NCBI GenBank assembly: GCA_005784505.1
Contig: VCAZ01000121.1
Coordinates: 501,001 to 565,000, forward strand
Direction of reading: 5' to 3'
Origin: Bagarius yarrelli
Taxonomy: Eukaryota; Chordata; Actinopteri; Siluriformes; Sisoridae
Length of the DNA stretch: 64,000 nucleotides
In this document: piece after piece, positions 1-10,663 of the stretch
Numbering within the stretch: the stretch's first letter is position 1
Layout: each line of letters opens with the position of its first letter
Position numbers and translations under genes: made by a program
The notes under the pieces: model-generated
Told to the model about the DNA's origin: nothing
Databases searched by the model: none
The model's input: the letters and a program-made list of their open reading frames with translations, nothing else

Positions 1-95
1 GCCACTGCTGGGCCCCTGAGCTAGGCCCTTAACCCCCGATTGCTCAGTTGTATATCGCTTTGAATAAGGACGTCTGCCAAATGCTGTAAATGCAG
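1..95 (+). mobile_element. Family C SINE, 3' half (cut by window edge)
   Basis: TGCTGGGCCCCTGAGC, CCCGATTGCTCAGTTGTATA and the L2-like tail GAATAAGGACGTCTGCCAAA ending ATGCTGTAAATG. Confidence 0.83.
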
Positions 96-163
96 CCTTA
101 TCTTTGCTAAGTAAGAAATTAGTGGTAATGTAGCTAGTACACTTTTAGGTGTTGGTGTATTTA

Positions 164-367
164 TATTTACATTTCCGGCAATTGGTAGACACACCTATTC
201 AAAACAACTTAATTTATTTCATTATTTGAATGCAACTGAGCAGTGAAGGCTTTAGGGCCTTGCTCAGGGGCCCAAGAGTTAGGCCACAAATTAGTGGTGC
301 TTTGAATTAAATCCACAATCTTCCAATCAGCCGTCTAACACCTTAACCACAGAGCTACCACTTCCAG
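164..367 (-). mobile_element. Family C SINE, diverged, antisense
   Basis: TTTACATTTCCGGCAATTGG, CTTGCTCAGGGGCCCAAGAG, CACAATCTTCCAATC and AACACCTTAACCACAGAGC, then TACCACTTCC, the complement of the head. Confidence 0.75.
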
Positions 368-869
368 TTTTATTGGCATTGTTGTGTATTTAGATTTGAT
401 TAGAAATTACCAGCCATGCCAATAAAATCAGACAAACTTTGAATTACATATAATTGTTTCCATGTAAATGTGTGTGTAAGAAAGAGAGAGAGAAAGAATA
501 AGTAGAAAGACAAGAAGAAAAATCCATTTTGCTATTTTTTCCAGACTTAACATAGCCTGTCTTAGAAAACTCATCACTGAGGAGTGTGTGTGGGTGTGTA
601 AAGTGCTCTTCCCCATCAACGTGTTTGTTAAATTTCAGTCGCCTGGAGTACTGGCTGGACTGCAGCCACTTTGTAAATAGTGTGTGTGTGTCTGTGTGTG
701 TGAGCATGTGTGTGTGTGTTCAGACTTGTAATTGTGTGAAGAGGTCCACTGTATCGATCATAGCTGAGTCCACATCAATGTTTAATGCGCTTCTTCTGTA
801 CTGAAACGACCAGCCATCAAATATCGATCCATCATGTCCAAAATTTGTTTATGGTCTTTTGTAAATGAG

Positions 870-914
870 ACAGAGAGAGAGATAAAGAGAGAGAGAGAGA
901 GAGAGCAAGAGAGG
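870..914. repeat. (GA)n microsatellite
   Basis: Mostly pure GA dinucleotides with one ATAAA break. Confidence 0.85.
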
Positions 915-1088
915 GTTATGGCCCTTGGGCTTGCAGGTCATTAAATGATGGATGTTGGTGCAGTGTTGAAGGTTTTATTGGTGATGTCATGGGGCCTGTT
1001 GATCTCTGAACCTTGGTAGATGAACAACCTCATGTGCACGTCTGTATTTAACCTGCATCTTACATTTTACTAGAATATCTAGATATCT

Positions 1089-1436
1089 GGGCAGCTTTGT
1101 AGCTTAGTGGTTAGCACTGTTGCCTCACAGCAAGAAGGGCCCGGGTTTAATTCCCAGGCAGGAGCCTTTCTGTGTGGAGTTTCTATGTTCTTCCCATGCT
1201 TGAATGTGTTTACTCTGGGTTCTTCAGTTTTTTCCTGAAGTCCAAAAACATGTATGTTAGGTTGATTAGTGTTTCTAAATTGCCCATAGGAGCGAGTGTG
1301 AGAGAGTGTGTGGCCCTGTGATGGACTGGCGACCTGTCCAGGGTGTACCCCTCCTGCCTTTTGCCCTTTTACAATCTCCAGCAGATCCCTGTGACCCCTG
1401 AAAAGGGAATAAACAGGTATAGAAGATGAATGAATG
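1089..1436 (+). mobile_element. DANA/mermaid-type tRNA-derived SINE (family A), full
   Basis: Starts with a tRNA-like head (GTAGCTTAGTGGTTAGCACT, box B GGTTTAATTCC) and runs through TTTCTGTGTGGAGTTT, CCAAAAACATGTATGTTAGG, GTGGCCCTGTGATGGACTGG and CAGCAGATCCCTGTGACC to a GAATGAATG tail. The DANA/mermaid assignment is from memory of fish SINEs. Confidence 0.85.
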
Positions 1437-2243
1437 CACATTTGGATAATCTGTTGATAATATGTTGATTCTTGATTCAAGATGTCTTTGTTTTCTTATT
1501 AAATTATAATTTAAATGATTCATGTCAATTTCTTGTTCTCCGAATGCATCTAAACTTTCTAAGGTCACATCATGACGAAACCTTATGACTCCAAAAGGAA
1601 GCTCTGTTTCTAAATAGGTTCCCCTTTAAACGAATGCAACCATAAATTGCGTAACCAGAAGATTAAAAAAAATGTAGTTTATCAGTCTGTCATGATACCT
1701 GATACAGATTAATGCAGATTACAGAAAGCTGAGTGCAGTTTTCTCACGCACAGCCCTCACATGGACCACAACAAGTCTAAACACTTTGTCTAGTTTAATT
1801 TTTGTTTATGTCTGAATATTTTTGCCTTTTTCGCAGAAAATAAATTACAGAATTATAATTAATAGGATTTAGATGAAGTTTCATGTTAAAATGTCCTGTA
1901 CCATATTATAAAAATCATTGATTTCCTCCTTCTTTCTTTGCTGATAATTACATAACATAATGAAAATGTTCGTAGCAATGTTCGTAAAAGTTGGTAGAAG
2001 AACTTTCCATTAGCTAATTAATTAATAAAATTTTGCATTGAATCTTAATGCTATAATTATCAAGTGGGAATAAATAGCTAGCCTGACAGCAGGACTAGAC
2101 TGCATTCAGTATCCATTTTTTCCTCACAGTCACCCGCCAGCTATAACCATATTCTCTGTTCTGTGACTCATCAAAAAGGCTAAAAAAGACGTAACATGCG
2201 CCAGCTAGTTTATGTAACTTTTTTACTAGACATATTAGTTTGT

Positions 2244-2604
2244 GGGCAGCACGGTGGCTTAGTGGTTAGCACTGCTGCCTCACAGCAAGAAGGTACCGGC
2301 TTCGATTCCTTTCTGTGTGGAGTTAATATGTTCTCCCTGTGCTTGCGTGGGTTTACTCCGGGTTCTCCAGTTTCCTTCCATAGTCCAAAAACATTTATGT
2401 TCGGTTGATTGGTGATTTTAAATTGTCCATAGGAATGAGTGTGAATGTGTGTGTGGCCCTGTGATGGACTGGTGACCTGTCCAGGGTGTCCCCCTCCTGA
2501 CTTTCAGAGACGTCTGGAATACACTCCGGCAGATCCCTGTGACCCCAGATTAGGGAATAAGAGGGTATAAATAAATAAATGAATAAATAAATGAATGAAT
2601 AAAT
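2244..2604 (+). mobile_element. Family A SINE, full
   Basis: GGGCAGCACGGTGGCTTAGT head, all body modules in order, and an AATAAATGAATGAATAAAT tail. A segment in the box B region is shortened. Confidence 0.88.
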
Positions 2605-2885
2605 ATTAGTTAAAACTCGAAATCAGAATAGCAAAGCACAAAAACATGGTGTAATCTGCAGCTATAATGCTAATGTGTAGCGCAACAACAACAACAACAG
2701 CACGGTCCCCCCTCTATATTTAAACAGTTAACTCATTACATAACTCATAACAAAAAGTGGAATTTGAGCCTGTTGTGTTGTGCTCATGTTCAATATTGAA
2801 TTTTTCTTTTCATGTCACTATGCACTGTGGTGCTGAGACAAAATTGACACCAAGATTTAACACTCTGGACATTGGTAGAATTGCT

Positions 2886-2946
2886 GAATTGTACAAATGT
2901 AAGTTGCTCTGGATAAGGGCATCTACCAATTGCTGTAAATGTTAAT
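2886..2946 (+). mobile_element. Family C SINE tail fragment
   Basis: TGTACAAATGTAAGTTGCTC then TGGATAAGGGCATCTACC, ending TTGCTGTAAATG. Confidence 0.65.
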
Positions 2947-3020
2947 ATAGGGTAATTATTTTATATTTTGTTATTGGAAAAATATCTAAGGTTGGGACAA
3001 CAGGAATCTCATTGGTGGAC

Positions 3021-3214
3021 ATTTAAATTTACAGCATTTGGCAGACGTCCTTATCCAGAGCGACTTCCATTTATCTTTTTATACAATTGAGCAATCAGGG
3101 GTTAAGTTGGCCCTGCTTAGGGGCCCAAAGGTGGTAAATTGGTTGTACTGGGAATGGAACCTACAATCTTCCAGTTAGCAGCACCAACACCTTAACCACT
3201 AGCCTACCACTTCC
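3021..3214 (-). mobile_element. Family C SINE, full, antisense
   Basis: TACAGCATTTGGCAGACG, CTTATCCAGAGCGACTTCC, GCTTAGGGGCCCAAAG, CACAATCTTCCAGTTAGC and AACCACTAGCCTACCACTTCC-type head. Confidence 0.84.
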
Positions 3215-3437
3215 TTATGCTTGTTTTTACCTACCACAATAGTGACAAAACATACATAGAAATTAGATATTCCAGTATATTCTATAACTTCCTAGTAAAT
3301 GTGATAAACCCATTTTGCCCTCTTAGATACCCCAATTGCTTGTTTTTCTTAAATCTGAAGTTTTTGATCATTATCTTTAACTGCTGTGTAAAGTTATCTG
3401 TGCCCTGACTCATTATGTTAGACTGGTAGCTATAAAA

Positions 3438-3751
3438 TTCATTCATTTATTAATCTTCTATACCCGCTTACTCCCTAATTCAGGGTCACGGGGATCTGCT
3501 CGAGTCTATCCCAGCCGTCTATGAAAGGGTGAAGATCGCCAGTCTATCACAGGGCCACACACACTCTCACACTCACTCACTCTTAGGGGCAATTTAGAAT
3601 TATTAATCAACCTAACATACATGTTTTCGGACTGTGGAAAGAAACCGGAGTACCTGGGGAGAACATGCAAACTCCACAGGAAGAACTGCCCCGGAATCAA
3701 ACTTGCTTCTTGCTGAGAGGCAACAGTGGTAACCACTAGGTCACCGTGCTG
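3438..3751 (-). mobile_element. Family A SINE, full, antisense
   Basis: TCATTCATTTATT tail complement, TACCCGCTTACTCCCTAATTC, then the body and a head ending CACTAGGTCACCGTGCTG. Confidence 0.87.
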
Positions 3752-4663
3752 AAAATAATAGATTTTCAGCCATAAGACGTATTTTCCAAAGACTTTATTC
3801 ACACTTGCATCCTCTGGCTAATGGGCTTTGTGCTAAAATAATGTTTACAAAACTATAAGAAAAATGGACTATTAACTAAATTCCAATACAAACCAGAAAA
3901 CAAGAGAATTTCATGTCCTATATCCACACCACCATAACAACCAGGCGTCTTATGAACTCCTGCCAATTTTTAGACTTGAAGGATTATTGCTTATTATTAT
4001 GCACATCAAGACCTGATTATAAAATCAGAGCAAATTTTATATGGTGTAGTTTTATTACTGTTGAAACAAGGAAGTGTGAAATGAGGCGAGACTGCTACAA
4101 CGATGATTTTAACACTAAATAGTAAGGAGGGACCATCTACAGAATTTCAAAGGAAGGAGATGAGTGGGATGTGTAAGGAAAAGGCAAAGCCGCCATGTTT
4201 TAAACGAGACAGGGAATGAATTCTGAGCAGGGTTGGACCCGGTTGCTGCAGTTGGGCGTCATTAATTTAGATAGCGTGCCCTTGTCGACTCGCACTCTGC
4301 TATTTCCCTTAGGGGACATCAGCGTCTCAAAGCCTGTTCCAATACTTTCCTTAGTAAGTGTGCTTGCTTAGAACAGCTTTTTTTTAGACTCTGGGTTGGG
4401 GTCTGTAGAAGAACAGATTTTGAAAGGTATTTAAATTCAATGGTTGTCCTAGTTTTCATCTCATAAGCTGCATTTAAAATTCCAGATGTTAGTCACTCAA
4501 AATCACTACTTGCTAAAGGAAGAATAATGAAATAATTACCCGGCACTGGAAATGGTACTTGTTTGGTAATTTTTTCAGATAAGTTAGCTTTAATTTGCTA
4601 ATCTTAAGATACTGACAGTTTATAATGAGTGATAGCGAATAACACAAATCTGCAGATGGCTTT

Positions 4664-5160
4664 TTTACATTTACAGCATTTGGCGGACGTCCTTATCCAG
4701 AGCGACTTACATTTATCTCTTTTATACAACTGAACAATTGGGGGTTAAGATTCTTCCTCAATGGCTCAGCAGTGGTAACTGGGTAGTGCTGGGAATTCAA
4801 CCCACAAACTACAGGTTGGTAGTCTAACACCTTAACCACTGCACTTCCACTTCCTCATTTAGCATTTGGCGGACACTCTTAACCAGAGCAACTTAGCAAC
4901 ATGGTTTAGAGCTTCGCTTAAATGCCCAGTAGTGGCAGATTGATGTTGCTGGGAATTCAATCCACAATCCACTTTTTGGTAGTCTAACACCTTTACCACT
5001 GCGCTACCACTTCCCCACTCAGCATTTGATGGACGCCCTTATCCAGACCAACTTAGCAATGTGGTTGAGAGCTTTGCTTAAGGGCCCAGTAGTGGTTGGG
5101 AGTTGAACCCACAATCTTCTGGTTAGCAGCCCAACACGTTAACCACTGACATACCACTTC
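4664..5160 (-). repeat. Three family C SINEs head to tail, antisense
   Basis: Three consecutive antisense copies at 4664-4854, 4855-5014 and 5015-5160. Each starts with an AGCATTTGGCGGAC-like tail complement and ends with ACCACTTCC. The second and third lack the AATTGGGGGTTAAG segment and are more similar to each other than to the first, suggesting local tandem duplication of an already inserted SINE. Confidence 0.82.
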
Positions 5161-6267
5161 TCTATTCTTTTTTTAAACTCTTGTCGGTAAAGACATTTCG
5201 GATTGACGGATTTGCCCAAGGACATGTATTGTGTGTGTGTTCACTCAGATGCGGCTCTTTCTAATCCGAAAAAGGGCAACCTACACGAATGCTGGAAATG
5301 ATCCAAGTGGTAGGGTCAGTAGACAGGGTCATGTTAAATGGAGTAATGAAATAGGACACACACACACACACACACACTTTCATTTGCTGAAATTCGAAGT
5401 GATTTCCCTGGAGCTGCCCCGTTCCCTTGAGCACTTTGACGTGTCGAGATCTTACTATATCTGGTGTCAGTCAATGATACACTGGTTGTTTAAGGGAAAA
5501 TGAGATTACATGTCTGGTGTGTGTGTGTGTGTGTATGTGTATGTTATGTGTAAATCGGGGGTAGTAATGTTTTATTAAAATGGCCCAACTCCAGAGTTAC
5601 ATTGTTGATACTGGTGGTGTGTTTGCTTTAGCATGTGTGCTACATATTGGTGTATGCTTGCATCTTCTCTAATGAAGCTTTTTTACTAATTGGCTCTAAT
5701 AGGAAGCCATTATTGATTGAGCGCTGATGATTGGATATCCAATCCACCTTTCACCTCCTCCAGTAACCAGGCTGTCATTACATCTCAATCCCAGCCTGCA
5801 GTCGTTCCGCACTCTTCTCCACAATTAGCAATTCTCCACTTGCTAATTAATGAAACTTCACACAAAACAACTAAGAGGAAAATTAAGAGTCACTTGGATT
5901 TAAATTCAATCCAACAACAACAAAAAAATCTACCTTAATTGTTGGAGATGTAACAAATATTTGCCTGACTTTGTTCTAACTAGGTGTTGTTGATTGCTTT
6001 TTAAGAAATAACCCTATGAGGTAATAACTACACACATTATACATAATCTACAATCAGATAAAACCGACAAAGTAGTTAAACACCTTTTTCACACAGTGAT
6101 GTCCAAAGTTCAACCAAAACTAAACAAACAAACAAAAAAACATAATATTTTTTATTAAAATTCTATATTAATGGTAGTGTAAGAGAATTATTACTATACA
6201 GAATCTACATTATGCCAGCTGGTTCGATATGATCCAAGGTACAATCGAGTTGGATCAAGTTTATAAT

Positions 6268-6430
6268 ACATACATATATATATATATTTGGAGTGTGTGT
6301 CAAGCTCATTCGTGGTAAGCGCATATAAATACAGCAAATAAAATACGACTTTACAATAACAAGAAGTGTATATATATATATATATATAATATATATATAT
6401 TATATATATTATATATATATATATATATAG
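6268..6430. repeat. Clustered (TA)n tracts
   Basis: Runs at 6272-6289 and 6370-6428, the latter broken by TAATATA steps; a strongly bendable AT region. Confidence 0.88.
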
Positions 6431-6487
6431 TACATTAACAGAACAATAATTTACAATATTTTTTCAATATTGCATCAAACAAAAAAT

Positions 6488-6568
6488 GTTAAGCTAGGCT
6501 CACATTGTGTGATTTTATCTACAATTTAATCGTCTGACATGAATTTTGTGAAATCCCAAAAGAATCAG
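6488..6568. repeat. Dispersed repeat, copy 1 of a local direct pair
   Basis: GTTAAGCTAGGCTCACATTG, TGTGTGATTTTATCTACAAT and TTAATCGTCTGACATGAATT recur at 7552-7630. Probably the edge of a short DNA transposon; class unknown. Confidence 0.6.
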
Positions 6569-6673
6569 AAAATCTGTCGTCTTTGATCGCTAGTTTGACA
6601 TCGTCTAATAACATTTTTTGCAAAAATTTTGCAAGAATTTACACACTTAGAAATTAGCATGACAACTTTAAAC

Positions 6674-6679
<6 letters not shown>

Positions 6680-6733
<54 letters not shown>

Positions 6734-6762
6734 CTATATATATATATATATATATATATATT
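6680..6762. repeat. (TA)n microsatellite with one interruption
   Basis: Two pure TA runs separated by ATAATCTATATA at about 6731. Confidence 0.9.
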
Positions 6763-7551
6763 CTTCTTTTCAATAAATTTCCAATAACTTCCTGTAATAT
6801 TCTCAAAAACAAATAAGACAAATTTCAGCAGGATGTTTTTTCCCGCAGAGGAACAAACGGGATATTAATTTTTTGTTGGATTACATAACACACAAAATCT
6901 GGTAGTATACCAGCTTGGGGTTGTGTGTAAAATCCTTAAAAACCTTATGTTTAAGCTTTTTGCCTTTATAAATAAGTCTGACTTGATTTTTAGCCTACAG
7001 CATGTGTGTATTTGTGTGTGTGTGTGTGTGTATGTGTGTGTAGTGGGACTTTTGCTGCCTTGACTGTGCCCTTTCACTCTGTAAACACTCTTATCTGGGA
7101 GTAGTGCATGTTCTCTGGAGAGAATTCCCTCACTGACAGATATCTTTATCGATAAGTGTAGAGAAAAGCAGGACACTAACACACAGCCTGTCCGCGCTGC
7201 GTTAAAGCTTTACACACACTTTACATGTTAATAATTATAGGAGTCGTGTGTAAAATCGGCACATATGGGTTTTAGCCACCTCATTTGCTTGACAGATTTT
7301 TCACATATGTTAATAATTTTACAATTTCGGTCATTATCACATGCTTTTTCACACAATACGGTCACGTGAATTACGTCATGTGACAATTACTAGAGCTCGA
7401 ATACAAATAAATACATATTTATCACTAATGAAGACGTACAGTATGTGGTTGGAGTGCAAAGCTCTTATCATTTTCATAATGTTACCAAAAAGGGAAAAAG
7501 CAACAGTACCAGAACAAAAATTTACGAAAATGCTAGCAGGGAAAAAGTAAC

Positions 7552-7630
7552 GTTAAGCTAGGCTCACGCTGTGTGATTTTAGCTACAATTTAATCGTCTG
7601 ACACGGATTTTAAAATCCGAAAAGAATCAT
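7552..7630. repeat. Dispersed repeat, copy 2 of a local direct pair
   Basis: GTTAAGCTAGGCTCACGCTG, TGTGTGATTTTAGCTACAAT and TTAATCGTCTGACACGGATT match 6488-6568 closely. A weaker relative may lie at 38268-38345 (TTTGCGCTGCGCAATTTTT). Confidence 0.6.
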
Positions 7631-7969
7631 ACAGGCAAACAAATCTGAAAGTCGAGAGGGATAAACAGAAAAAGAAAACGAGGCGAGAAAGTAGAAAATC
7701 ACAGCAATAAACAAACAGCTTTAGTTTTGTCACTGACCTGAAGTTCAGAGCAGATACCTCACAAAAAGGAACTGAAACCAAAATGCTTAAACCTACAACA
7801 ACCAAACATACAATATTGATTGAAGGAGCGTTAGTGTTTGCTGTGGTGGCCATATTTGTTGGCCACGATGAAAAAGGATGTGTAGGTAACATTTGTATGA
7901 TGCGTAAAGTTTGTTAAATGACCTTTGGATATTGTTCAGGACTTCATGCATTAATGGAAGGGATTAGAT

Positions 7970-8147
7970 CAGGGGTGTCCAAACCCGGTTCTGCAGAGTT
8001 AAGTTCCAACCCTCATCAAACACACCTGAACCAACCACTCAAGGTCGTGCTAGGTACACTCGAAACTTACAGGTTGGTGTGTTGAGGCAAGTTCGAGCTA
8101 AACTCTTCAGGAGACCAACCCTCCGGGACCGAGTTTGGACACCCCTG
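7970..8147. mobile_element. Palindromic hAT-like MITE with 8-bp target duplication
   Basis: A 178-bp element with perfect 15-bp terminal inverted repeats, CAGGGGTGTCCAAAC at the left and its complement at the right. The two halves are imperfectly complementary throughout. The flanks are GATTAGAT (7962-7969) and GATTAGAC (8148-8155), a 7/8 match, as expected of an 8-bp hAT target duplication. It has no coding capacity. Close relatives are common in fish genomes (from memory). Confidence 0.82.
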
Positions 8148-8155
8148 GATTAGAC

Positions 8156-8298
8156 ATTTACATTTATCTCTTTTTACAACTGAGCAATTGGGGATTAAGG
8201 GCCTTGCTCATGGGCCCAGCAGTGGTAACTTGGTGGAGCTGGGAATCAAACCCACAATCTTTGTGTTGGTAATCCAACACCTTAACCATATATACTTA
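8156..8298 (-). mobile_element. Family C SINE, partial, antisense
   Basis: TTTACATTTATCTCTTTTTA, GCAATTGGGGATTAAGGGCC, GGGCCCAGCAGTGG and AATCCAACACCTTAACCA. It abuts the right target duplication of the MITE at 7970. Confidence 0.8.
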
Positions 8299-8505
8299 AG
8301 TTAAGTAGTAAACTAATGACTTTTTAAGAACTAAGTACTGTTTATGAGATCAGATTCTAAATCAGCTCCCCTAATAAACGTGTTAAAGTGTTGTTTCGTG
8401 TTTAGTAATAAAAAAGCCAGCAAATTTATTGCCTAAATTTTATACTGAAAATGATAAATATTTTATTATTATAATCAAAAGTAACATTATTTTCTTTTAT
8501 TTCTC

Positions 8506-8508
<3 letters not shown>

Positions 8509-8535
<27 letters not shown>
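8509..8535 (+). promoter_or_regulatory. 27-T polypyrimidine tract at the exon 2 acceptor
   Basis: An uninterrupted run of 27 T ends four bases before the exon (then ACAG), preceded by a further pyrimidine-rich 20 bp. It serves as the U2AF-binding tract of the 3' splice site. Its length is unusual and such homopolymers vary between individuals. Confidence 0.8.
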
Positions 8536-8536
<1 letters not shown>

Positions 8537-8539
8537 CAG

Positions 8540-8604
8540 AGACGATTTTGGACACACGGACCGCCACAGCTGAACTCGGCTGGACAGCGTACCCTGCATC
8601 AGGG
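8540..8604 (+). CDS. ephb1: ephb1 exon 2 (start of ephrin-binding domain)
   Basis: A 65-bp coding exon of an EphB receptor tyrosine kinase, a single-pass membrane receptor for ephrin-B ligands used in axon guidance and tissue boundaries. It is bounded by a TTTACAG acceptor and a GTAAGT donor. The first two bases (AG) complete a codon begun in exon 1; the next 21 codons read TILDTRTATAELGWTAYPAS plus Gly and end in phase 0. The short core ATAELGWTA is the N-terminal signature of EphB ligand-binding domains, and EphB exon 2 is known to be about 65 bp. The exon is too short for ordinary ORF finding. Ile and Leu replace the usual Leu-Met before DT, a conservative change. The phase joins exactly to the exon at 50694. 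Identity as ephb1 rather than ephb2/3/4 rests mainly on exon 3. Confidence 0.92.
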
Positions 8605-8777
8605 GTAAGTGTGTATAGAAAGATAGAACCTTTAACAGAAAACACACACACGCACGCCAGGAAGAACTCTGGAATATAACAATTTTTTTTCTTATTTGAT
8701 CTTGACCGATTTCCACCCACTCTCTATCTCTGCACTATTATAGGGTTTCCACCAAGAGTCGGTGAACTCTGACGTGT

Positions 8778-8800
8778 GTGTGTGTGTGTGTGTGTGTGTT
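8778..8800. repeat. (TG)n microsatellite close to exon 2
   Basis: About eleven TG units, 174 bp downstream of exon 2. Confidence 0.85.
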
Positions 8801-9109
8801 CTATGACAACTTTTAATCCAGCTAATATCATTGACTCCCAGACCACAGATGTCTTTGGCAGTGTCTCGATTTGTCAGGATGTCTGATAATCTAACAGTAA
8901 AATAGCGACTCAGTTTCTTTAATTTAAGGCGTCCACAGACGAGTGAGGATTTCAGAACCCAAATGCAGCTTTTATTAATAAAAAATAAACGCCAAACCAA
9001 CAAACACAAAGTTGATTAAACATTTGACCTGACTTGAGTAAACTAACTTAACTGCCAAGCATGAAACATAAACGCATTAAACCCAGTGATAGAGAGGGAG
9101 AAAAACAGT

Positions 9110-9565
9110 AAGAGAGCGAGAGAGAGAGAGATAAAGAAAGACGGAAAAAGAGAAAGGAAGAAAGAGAAAGAAAGGAAGAGAGAGATAGAGAGAAAGGGGG
9201 GGCAGGGATGGAGAGATGGAGTAAGAAAAAGAAAGCGAGAGTGACGAAAGAGAATGAGAGAGAGCGGGAGGGAGAGCGAAAGATAGAAAGAGAGAGGGAG
9301 AGAGAGAGAGACAGAGAAAGGGAGAAAGGGGGATAGAGAGATCAAGTAAGAAAAAAAAGGGAGGGAGAGAAAGAAAATGCGAAAGAGAGCGAAAGAGAGT
9401 GAAAGAGAGAAAAAGATAGAAAGAAAGAGAGAGAGAGAGAGAGAGAGAGTAAGAGAGAGAAAAAAAGAGAGAAAAAAAGAGCGAAAGAAAGAAAGAGGAA
9501 GAAAGAGAGAGAGAGGGAGAAAGAGAGAAAGGGAGAGAGAGAGGGAGAGAAAGAGAGAGAGAAGT
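9110..9565. repeat. Polypurine (GA-rich) tract, about 455 bp
   Basis: Almost only A and G on the plus strand, with scattered T or C. No regular unit beyond (GA)n, GAAA and GGGA blocks. Long open frames in both directions are a by-product. Confidence 0.9.
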
Positions 9566-9962
9566 GTTGCTGTAACAGCTGTGTTTTACAGGTAAAAATG
9601 GTAAACACAGTTCAATAGTATGGCCTGTTTTTTTTAAAAAAAAGGCATTTTTTCATTAATAGCACTTTAATAAAAGTGTCATTTCCCCCGAATCCGAGCT
9701 CTTTATTTATTTACAGCCTTTGGAAATTGTTTTCTTCGTGGCTTTTGTTGGAAATAAGGAATTTTTTTCCGAGATGTGAGTTTTGCTCTATTACCTCCCG
9801 CAATAACCTGTGAAAGAGTTTAGGAGAGAATGAAACGGAACCCAAGTCATTAAATCATTTTAGATTCCTTAAAAAAATAAAGAAGGAAAGTAACACGGTA
9901 AAATGATTACGCTCTCCAGGTGTTGTTATTGCTGAATGTAAATGGACTGATTGTAGAGACAG

Positions 9963-9990
9963 AGTGTGTGTGTGTGTGTGTGTGTGCGCG
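9963..9990. repeat. (TG)n microsatellite ending in CGCG
   Basis: About twelve TG units then CGCGTG; an alternating purine-pyrimidine stretch. Confidence 0.85.
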
Positions 9991-10302
9991 TGTTGGCGTC
10001 TCTCTTTGCTCTATGCGCTTCATCAGAGCGGCGTGGAGAGAAGCTCCCCATGCTATTTCATCAGCACAGCCATTATTCTCCATCCAGCCCCATTTACGGT
10101 GACTTAATGACATAATGAAGGCACTTAGGCACCACAGACTCCGCAAAATCCAACGATAGGCATGGAGCCGAGGCAGTGTGGAGCTTTAGAGAAATCAGGG
10201 GATGGGATACAAAGAGAACACAGAGTTTACAGCCAAATGTTTTGGTTCTCTCGAATGTTCTCTTTGAGGTCTGTTGATTTTCATAAACATGTAATATTTA
10301 GA

Positions 10303-10385
10303 TTTCTGCCCTTATCCAGAGCGATTTATATCTTTGCTTAGTTGTAGCAGTGGCAGTTCTTACAACACCGTTACCACTAATCTAA
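10303..10385 (-). mobile_element. Family C SINE fragment, antisense
   Basis: GCCCTTATCCAGAGCGATTT, AGCAGTGGCAG and ACCGTTACCACTAATC; shortened inside. Confidence 0.62.
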
Positions 10386-10626
10386 TACTTTTTTCTAAAA
10401 CCCGAGAATTGATAAGGTTTGTATTTTCTCCTATTATTTTTTTAATAAATAAAATAAAATTTCTATGTTGAATAATCCGAAAAAAATGTACGGTGACAAC
10501 ATGGTGGAAGGAGGACGTTTTCGATTTAATGTGTTTTAAGTAACAGCCTTTAGTTAATGTAGGTATGCATGTAGCATATTTCATATTTTCATACTATATA
10601 GTATGAATGTGAGTCAAGTCCCCTTT

Positions 10627-10649
10627 ATATATATATATATATATATATG
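10627..10649. repeat. (TA)n microsatellite
   Basis: Eleven TA units followed by TGTGTG. Confidence 0.85.
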
Positions 10650-10663
10650 TGTGTTTTTTATAC

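Larger units (their letters stand above)
1..8539 (+). other. ephb1: Intron 1 of ephb1 (partial, 3' part)
   Basis: Everything upstream of exon 2 is read as intron 1, since exon 2 begins in mid-codon. No signal-peptide exon is recognisable here. It holds scattered SINEs, CA/TG and TA microsatellites and one hAT-like inverted-repeat element, listed separately. Stretches of more than 300 bp where I see nothing nameable: 371-860, 1440-2240, 3755-4660, 5550-6250 and 7630-7960. If exon 1 lies upstream the intron is longer than 8.5 kb. Confidence 0.8.

Noticed and set aside
7590..7892. 100-codon minus-strand frame as a small membrane protein
   Set aside because: No family resemblance, starts in AT-rich intron sequence and overlaps a dispersed repeat.
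1..8539. Exon 1 (signal peptide) of ephb1
   Set aside because: No Met plus Leu-rich stretch followed by a phase-1 donor was recognisable; first exons are short and poorly conserved, so a miss is possible.
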